A stretch of DNA of 64,000 nucleotides, from positions 19,060,734-19,124,733 of the forward strand of contig NC_089738.1 in assembly GCF_035083965.1 (NCBI RefSeq). Direction: 5' to 3'. This document shows positions 1-9,200 of this stretch, in pieces; the first letter of the stretch is position 1, and each line of letters starts with the position of its first letter. This DNA comes from Branchiostoma lanceolatum. Taxonomy: Eukaryota; Chordata; Leptocardii; Amphioxiformes; Branchiostomatidae. The translations under genes and the position numbers were made by a program. Under the pieces are notes generated by a model. That model was given only the letters and a program-made list of their open reading frames with translations. It was not told where the DNA came from and did not search any database.

Positions 1-264
1 TCTATTTATAATACTCATCCATTACAAAAAATGGAGGGGGAGACAAACCAGGTGATCACTCACCTCTACAAGTTGCCTCCCCCTTTACAATCAAAAAACA
101 ACATATAAGAAATAAGAAAACTATACAAATTACGCGATTTATCAAAATACCATTTATACCGATTTAAAAAAATCCACCATCAGTCCACCGAAAAGTTTTA
201 GTTGTGAATAAAGCAAGTTGCACACATAAGTTGACTGAAGTCATTCTTAACTTCACTTCTCCAG

Positions 265-3200
265 CAAATCATCACGGAGGCGTCTGAAGACCTGTACGTC
301 GCCACGAACAGCCGCGCGTTCCTTAAGGAGGTGAAGATCCTGATCCCGAAGACGTGGACGAAGAAACCCGAGTACCTGCCGGCGGGGACGGAGACGTTCG
401 AACGGGCTAACGTCAGGTAATTTGTGCTTTTTCGTTGGGTTTATTCATCTTCTTTTGTTTGCTTGTTTGTTTGTCTTTATAGCATGATAGGCAAACCATC
501 TCAATGCATAACACCACCAGATACGTAAGACCCACTCTTACTGGGACGGAACCGCATTATTATCGATACGTGTGTTGGGTCCTTTAACATACTCGAGGTG
601 CACGTGTGGCCTAGACCTGGTGAACTCTTGCTATTTATTTCGCAATGTGGCAAGAATATGCTTTCTCAAATCAGTGTCTCCCTACCCTACAATCCATTGT
701 TTTTACAGGGTGGATGTGCCCAATCCTCTATACGGGGAAAATCCATATGTGCAGCAGAAGGGAGGATGTGGAGAAGCGGGTGACTTCATGCACCTCACCC
801 CTAAATACGTGGTGGACAAGCAATACGGAGAAGACTACTGGGGCCCTAACGGTAAGAACATACATTCTTGATTTGCTTGACATTGCTTAAAACACTCGCA
901 TCAGCAGCCCAAATTAGATACCAATTGCAAAGACTGATAAACACTCTTTCAAATGACATAAAACACAACACAATCGATAAAGTAGCAACGGAAACATGAT
1001 TGATCAGTTGAATTGCCAAACAAATTAAAGTTTTTTCGACACAGGTGTTTTACGTAAGCCGTTTTGGTGACCGTCTGTCACTTTCCTCAGAGCGATATTG
1101 ACTGGTTCTACTTTACACTACCGGTAGGTGTCGCAGCTGCAGTGTCAAGAATGCGGTACCAAACCTAAGTTTATATACCAGTTAATGACTAAACGTGACA
1201 ATCACCGAAACGTCGGCCAACGTAATAAAACTTGGTTGTGTCGAAATAACTTTGTTATCCAGTGACTTGCCAACCCAATAAAACAATTGGTAAATTGCTA
1301 TTTTTTTTAATCTCTCTTTTTTTTAATTCCTTAGGTAAGACGTTTGTTCATGAGTGGGGCCACCTCCGCTGGGGTCTATTCGACGAGTACGGCACCGACG
1401 ACCCGGCTTCCGGACAATCCTACCCGCACTTCTACAGAACCTCGCAAGGGGGCGTCCGTCCCACGGGGTGTTCCGCCTGGGTGGCGGGGACCAACAAGCA
1501 CACGGTGACGGGATCACCGTGTAGGCTGGACCCAGGGACCGGAGTGTACGAGTCGGAGTGCCGGTTCTACCCCGATGAACAAACAAACCGAGCGACCGGG
1601 TCTTATATGTTCATGCACTTTCTTAGTCAAGTGAGTCTTTCAAGGTTTAGGAGTTGCTATTAAATGGATTTTGATGATATTTGGGTTATCTTACTACTTC
1701 ACTCGAAGGGGTTAACGTTTTGTTTTTGGCATGCCACTCTGTCTGTCTGTCTGTCTGTCTCTCTTTCTCTCCCCATCTCTCCATGCGTTTGTGTTTCTGA
1801 CTTTGATTATAAAAGATGTGAAGTCTCTTATTGTCTTACGTTATATTTGCAGGTAACAAGTTTCTGTCACAGTGACCCGGCAGGCGATCCTCTGTCCTTC
1901 CACAACAGGGAGGCGCCCAACAAGCATAACTCTCTTTGTCAAGGTATCTATTTTATTCATTCATTCATTCATTCATTCATTCTTCTTTATTCCTCCATTA
2001 GGAGAGCATAGATTCATTCATTCATTCATTGTCGTTTTCTGTTCAGGCCAGAGCGCCTGAGACGTCATGACCCAGCACCCGGACCAATGGGTCAAAGGTT
2101 GTTGGAAGTCTATATCGCCTCCCGTCTCGGTTGAGAAAATGTCATTGTAATTTTCCGTTCAGGTCAGAGCGCCTGGGACGTCATGACACAGCACCCGGAC
2201 TTCACCAATGGCGCGAACCCTCCCCAGAAGGTCCGCTCCACCGCGCCCGGGTTCGTCCTGTTTGAAGCCTATATCGCACCCCGTCTCGGTTGAGAAAATG
2301 TCATTGTAATTTTCCGTTCAGGCCAGAGCTCATGGGACGTCATGACCCAGCACCCCGATCAATGGTTCAAAGGTTGTTGGAAGTCTATATCACCCCCGTC
2401 TCGGTCGAGAAAAGCTTACGATTGTTTTCCGTTCAGGCCAGCGTTCTTGGAACATCGAGACCCTGCAAACACAATACAATGATACCAAGCCATCGATCGT
2501 CCTTAAACATGATGATTTACGTTTAGGTCAGAGCGCCTGGGACGTGATGACGCAGCACCCGGACTTCGCCCACGGCGCGAACCCTCCGCGGGAGGTCCGG
2601 ACCACCGCGCCCGGCTTCGTCCTGCTGCAGGAGAGCGACTTCAGGATCGTGCTGGTGCTGGACGCTTCCAATAGCATGAGGGTGAGGATGTCTTATGACA
2701 ATCATTGGCAAGCTTAGGTCATAATTGGAAAATGGGGCCCCGCCGGGTAGTTTACGGGCTGCTTCTTTCCTCTTTCGGGCGTGGCCCCGTGGGACACACT
2801 GCGGCTACCGGTCAATTTTTTGGGCAGGACCGGACCCCAGAGTGACTTTAACTCGGACTTAAAATCGTCTCCCACTACAACCCACCTCCCCGCAATTGGG
2901 ACATAAGTATAACCATACCGCCGGGAGCTCCACGGTACCTCTACGGTGCTGGGAGCGTTGCCCTCCCGCCCAGTTCATTATTACAAATTGTACGGAGTTG
3001 GTTTTAATATTAGAAAGGCCGGAAAGATAGCCTCCGACTTGACATTTTAAAGATGAACAAAATCCTACTTGAGTAAGCCTGTGGACAGTTTAAAGGGAAC
3101 CCGATATCAGCAATACTGAGATAGATAAATAAAAAGCGTAGAAACATTAATCACTCTGTTTTCTAGGGGGAGCCGCTCCGTAGGCTGAATCAGGTGGCGA

Positions 3201-6200
3201 GGAGGTTCATCCAGGGCACGGTGTACTTCGGTTCCTCGGTCGGCCTGGTCACCTTCGCCCGAGCGGAGTCACTGGAGCACCCGGTCATCAGGTAAGGGCA
3301 CGGTCACATCCGTGACATCCCTCGCACGACAGGTCTACGACAGCATATTGATGACATTCTTACGAGTGTCTTGGATGTGGGAAAACGTTGTCTTAGACCC
3401 CTATCGACGACAAGATATGCTGACGATAACGTTTGGTTCAGTCATAGCCTCGCTAAAGATCAAACGAGGTTTTGGTCGAATGGTAACATTGGAATATCTT
3501 TTAAGAGTTGTTTGTGTTTTGCAGTGTTGACTCCCAGGCCGACAGGGACTCCCTGGCTGCCACAGTTCCCACCACCACCAGCGGCGGCACCTGCATCGGC
3601 TGCGGCCTCCTCAAGGGAGTGGAGGTGCGTGCGTGAACGGAGTTACCGATGTGTAGGCATTGGAAGCAGCGACACCTAGCTTAGCCTCCTTCGCAGACTT
3701 CCTAGAACGGCGGCGTATATGTAATAAGATAAGACTGGTTTATTCATAGATCATGATCTCTTAGCAGCCATAAAGCTGAATTGCGAGACACACAATTACA
3801 TTTCAACATAGCTTAAAACAACTAGGCTTAGCTTAAAATCATCCGCAATAATTAGAAAGTACATTATTAAAATACGATAATACACAAGAGGTAAAATTGA
3901 ATGCCAAGTAAGTACGTAACTCTCTGGTTAGTTTTGTTATACAAGAAATATAATACTATTGATCTCGTAAAACATATAATCGTTTTATAAACATATAATA
4001 TATGTTTGGGGGAGGGGGTGACGCGATTTCTTACACGGGCAAAGGTTCTCTAATGTCGCCAAGGGACGACCGCCTTTCTATCGATAACTCCATCGGCAGC
4101 CCGTGTAAGAAATTGCGTCACCCCCTCCCCCTCCCCCAAATATATACGCCGCCGTTCTAGGAAGTCTGCGAAGGAGGCTAAACCTAGCTACAGTGTGAAG
4201 TGAACCAGACTAGTATTGAATCGAAATTATAGGAAGCACATGGATGCCATGTTCGAAAAAGAACTAGGTTGAACACCCAAGATTCGAACTACTTGAGTTC
4301 GCCTTGTTTCGACGTCCTCAGCCTTGTTCCTAACCATTGTCTCCATCACATCTGTACTGTATCTGTATCTATATAGCCGGTATAACCGCCATTAGGCGTA
4401 ACACACATGCATGTTACTCAAGCAACTTAGCTTTACTGTAAGTCAACCTGTTAGGAACACGCCATTGCAAGTCTTATGTATGTACATGATATCTGTATAT
4501 AGTTGTGATGTGTACAGTATTTTGATTTTTGTAAACAGTATATGGAAAAATCGACAGAATTCAGGCGTACATGTACTACCCACTGTACTTCGGCCAGTTT
4601 GATTTCACAATAAAATTGAAAATTGAAACAAGAACCTGTGATTAGCTTTTGGAAAGGGACTTCAATGAAATTATTTTTTATTATGTTTTTTTCCCAATCG
4701 CTGATCATACATACAGGCGCTTGAGGCTGTCGGCCCTCCGGCAGGCGGAGTTCTGCTGCTTGTGACTGACGGGAGGGAAAACAAAGACCCAAGAATCCGT
4801 GACGTCATACCAGAGCTTCTCAGGAAGCGAGTCATCGTCGCTACGGTATGTTTTTGTTTGTTTACTTATTTGTTTTAACGATTCACTTTAAGATCGTAAA
4901 GGCATTGTTGTTACCTTCGCTAAGTAGATACATTTTTCTCTAGTGCTTGCGGTTTAACAGTTTATCTCACGGTGCAGTATCTGTTCTTGCACAGTTATGT
5001 GGCCCAAGGGCTAAGGAAATGGAGATGATGAGCGCCGCCATATACATGTACACCATACGGTGTTGGAAGGACTTAACTTTATTCCTTGCAAAGTTAAGAT
5101 CCCAGCCGTTTCCATTTCAGGTAGCGTGCGTAGTCCTGTGGCCCTTAGCTTTCTTTGGACCAAGAAACCATAAGTTCCAATCCCGGTTGTGTCGCTCACC
5201 CGAGATGCACGCTACTGGAAAGAGTCAAAGGGCGGGACGTTAAGCCATGTTCCATTGTACTCGTCGAAAAGAGCTATGGGAATTTTCCCGGTAAAAATTG
5301 ATCTGAAAGTATACTGTACATATCGTCTATCTTCTCTGTCACGACCAGTGGAAGAATAACTCTCTAGTGAGGTAAACTGGTTCAAGATCATAGAGTATTG
5401 GAGATTCTTTTTACACAACCGGTAATTCTCACCTGCTGACGTTTCGGTGTCTGTCAGACACCTTCTTCAGAGCTTCTGACTGGAGTACTGCTTCTCACCG
5501 CTATAAGTAGCCGATGTAGGTGGCGCTTTTGCGGCGAGAACGTAATCCCAAACGTGGCTGAGCTTGTATCCCCCCTCGTCTCGGTTTATCACTGGTGATG
5601 ACTTCCTAATCCATACTGCCTCCTCGATCCAACGAATGCGTCTGTTGTCCTCCCTGTCTATTACTTTGGCTCCCTCCCAGTCAATGACACAGTTGTTTCT
5701 AGCAACATGGTCCGAGATTGCAGATTTCTTCTCTTCTTGTTGGTTCAAGATCACTTTCACTTTCTTCCTCAGGTTGCGTACAGCCAGAACGCCGACGCCA
5801 CCCTGGAGAGCCTGGCGCTGCAGACGGGCGGGCCGTCCTTCTACGCCGCCCGCCGCGACTCCGCCGCGCTGGACAACGCTTTCACCGCCACTTTTGAGGC
5901 CACTGCCGGCGGCAAGGCAGTCAAGGTGTGTCTTTGAGGACAACTTCAAACTGCCAAACACTAACATCTTTAGAATATGTGTAGCGTAGACTGAAAACCT
6001 GCAGGCCAATTTGACCGAAAGCCTGCAGGCTGATTTGAGCTTCTAATGAAAAAAAAAACAGACACAAAACATTGGTTCCAGTCGGGTAATCACACCATTT
6101 GGAGCTTGCTGCTATCTATCTCTATGGTGCCGGGAGCTCTACTAGTGTTGCCAGCCCGCCAAGACCCATTGGTGTGATCTCCAAGCAGATCTATCGGTGA

Positions 6201-9200
6201 CAATGACAATGACAATGACAGTATCCAACTGTCGGAGATTGCCATTGCCAACGATAGATCTGCTTGGAGATGCACGAAGGCGATCTTTAGTCTGTCACCG
6301 AAACGTCGGCATTGTATAAACACTTAGTTGTGTAAAAAGAACTGTGTTATCCAAAACGTTGCTTTACCACTACAGCTATTGAACGAAGAGAAGACAATCG
6401 GAGGAGGGCAGACGTACACCAACCACGTGTATGTGGACAACTCTGTTGGTGCGAACACCACATTCTCCTTCTATTGGCTGGGCGGGAGTCAGCCCATGGT
6501 CACCATGGAGACGCCTCTCGGACACGTGATCACCGAGGGAAGGCCCATGTATGACGTCACGTCGGATACGATTACCATCGAGATTCCTGGCACAGCGATG
6601 GTACGCGTTGATCTTTTACGCTTACATGACTGTGAAATTAGTATTTATGGCCATGCTGGGTGATTCATGAAGATACAAACCGGAATTGTTGACTGACTCA
6701 TTCGGTAGTCTTCGAATGTCTGACCCAATGGCGATGGACAGACAACTAAAGAAGACTGAGTCAGCCAGTTGAAAATGTCGTTCAAATTTTGAGTTGGAGA
6801 ACAGTGTATCTTTTCATAATCTATTTTAACAAATAACTCAGATTTTTGTGGTATGCTTGATTATTGTTTGTCTTTATCATCGCCCCTATTCAGCGTCACT
6901 AGAAGTTGTCTCTAGTTACTGTTGACCCGGATGTCTAATCTTCATGAACTTATGTGTAGTAAATTTCTGCATTTGACCTCTAGCCAGGAAAATGGACGTA
7001 CAACGTCACCAACCCCGGCCTCGATGACAATGACGTCATCACCATCGTCACCTCCAACCCTCTCCCCGATGATGAACCGATCAAAGTGAAAGCCCAGGTG
7101 AACGCCGTCTCCTTAATCTATTCCTCCTTCCAGCTAAGCGCCTTGAGAATCTTCGCCTGAATGCTTTTGTGAAAAATGTCTGTCGACGGCAATATTTCTA
7201 TGTGATCCACGGACATCGCAGGCTAAACAGTCGTATATACGGACACCAACAGCTATATGGACATGAACAGTTTATCTTTGCATTAATTACAATCATTTTC
7301 ATGTGCTAGGTAACATTTCTGAAAATGACGACAATACCAAAGCGACCCTTTGTCTATGTGTTTTCCACGACTTTCATGTCAACGAGCGCGTACTGTAGCT
7401 TACTTTGAATAAAGACAAATTCAAACTATACAACTGGGTAAAAATCGGAGATTTACTATCGGACATTTCGAGTGACATCCATCACTCTTCTTCAGCGTCA
7501 ACACCATTGCATATAACATAACATAACGAACCGGTTGAACATGCCAAAGTCACTAACTCGTACAAATCGTATGCAACTTTAGCTTACTTTATCAGTTTTC
7601 CATTGATCAAAAACTTTATTCTGATCACATTTTTTTTACTTACTGGGAAATCGTATGCCCAGGTGAGTGCTGTCTCCTTAGACTACTCGTCCTCCCAGCC
7701 CAACGCCCTGCGGATTTTCGCCTCGGTACGGAAGGGTTATCTGCCTGTCACAGGGGCTGTCGTGAAGGTCCTCATCGAGAAGCCACCTGATGATCGGGTA
7801 GAGGAGCTCAAGCTTCTGGACAACGGTGCTGGTAAGAGTTATCATCATCATATCGACTGGTCTCTGCATCTGCAGTCGTTGAAACGTCCTGCAGCTGCAT
7901 CCAGTCTTTCTTCACCTTCCTCCACTTTTCCTTGCATCCTGTGAGCTCCCTTAGCTCCCGGAGCTTCTTTTCTGTAAGAGTTACCTGTGCTAATAAAACG
8001 AATTGATTACAAAATCAAATCCTCACCTAATAACCTGCTTTAATGCCATATGTAGAGCTCACGCCCCTGGACAACGGCGCAGTTAAACAACTTAAACCTC
8101 AATTTCTAGACAGCATATTGAATAGGAGAGGCGTGTGCGGCCGTCATGTACACTTGACTTCACTTTACTTTGAGAGGCCACCTGATGGCAAGGTAGAAGA
8201 GTTCACGCTCCTGAACAACGGCGCAAGGAAACAACTTAAACTTCTTTTTCAAGACAGCATACTGAATAGGGGAGCTAGCTAGTCGTCATGTACACAGCTG
8301 ACTTTATTTCACTTCACGTCACTTTACTTTACTGTGAGAAGCCACCTGATGGCCGGGTAGAGGAGCTCACGCTTCTGGACAACGGTGCAGGTAGGATGTA
8401 TTTTTCTCAGCCAATGAAAGATGATTAAAATCTTTATTGATGAACATGGCCTAGGCATGCAGTTGCTGTTAGTACTGCAACATCTTAGAATCTACAGAGG
8501 TTGCATGAAACAATTATGTTCTCCATCGGTGGTTAATCTCCTAGCAGATGTTGGGGTTCGGAAAGATCGCAACGTTCTCTGACTGTTGGCATTCTCTGCC
8601 AATACCAGCTGCAAAAGTAGTTCAGCTAAAAGACAAAGGATGCCTGGCGTCCCAGTGACTTACTACGCACTAGTATTTTCGGGAAAGTTTTTTAAGCACC
8701 AAGGACAGGATAGGGCTGTACTGTACTGTAGAAACATCTGTGTCAATTATCATACTTAACAATCTTTGGTCACTGTATTAGACATCGCGAAATCCCTGCA
8801 CACCATCTTGTTCTGTGGGAGCCTACAGTAGGGGTAGACCCAGAGTCACCTACTTAGACAATCTACGTAGTGACACAAACTTACAAGATACTAAGGAACT
8901 ACGAAGGGCCATGGCGGATAAAGTGCTATGGAGGAAGCTCTCAGGATTGGTTCGAGCGGGAGCTCGAACTAAGTAAGTAAGTAAGTAACAATCTTTCGTC
9001 TCCAACATCTGCTTGGATATCAATTGACTGTCACCTCTCCTGCTAGGTGCTGACGTCACCAAGAATGACGGCATCTACTCCCGGTACTTCCTGGGGTTCA
9101 CGGCGGATGGGCGTTACGGCGTCTCGGTCTCGGTGGACAACAGCGAGGGGAACGCGTCCGGGTACATCGTCATTCCGCCGGGGGCCAGGAGGGGCGCACC

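Noticed and set aside
1323..1586. Arg/Pro-rich minus-strand frame
   Set aside because: Exact antisense of the GC-rich CLCA metalloprotease exon.
5757..6009. N-terminal half of the 180-codon minus-strand frame
   Set aside because: Antisense of CLCA exon 5773-5925 and its flanks; only the part below 5757 has retroelement similarity.
6300..6307. Further hammerhead candidate at GAAACGTC
   Set aside because: No CUGANGA or helix II upstream; only the half-core remains.
7603..7662. Apparent ATG-initiated signal-peptide-like start before CLCA exon 12
   Set aside because: It is intron and polypyrimidine tract in front of the acceptor at 7661-7662; the family homology begins after it.
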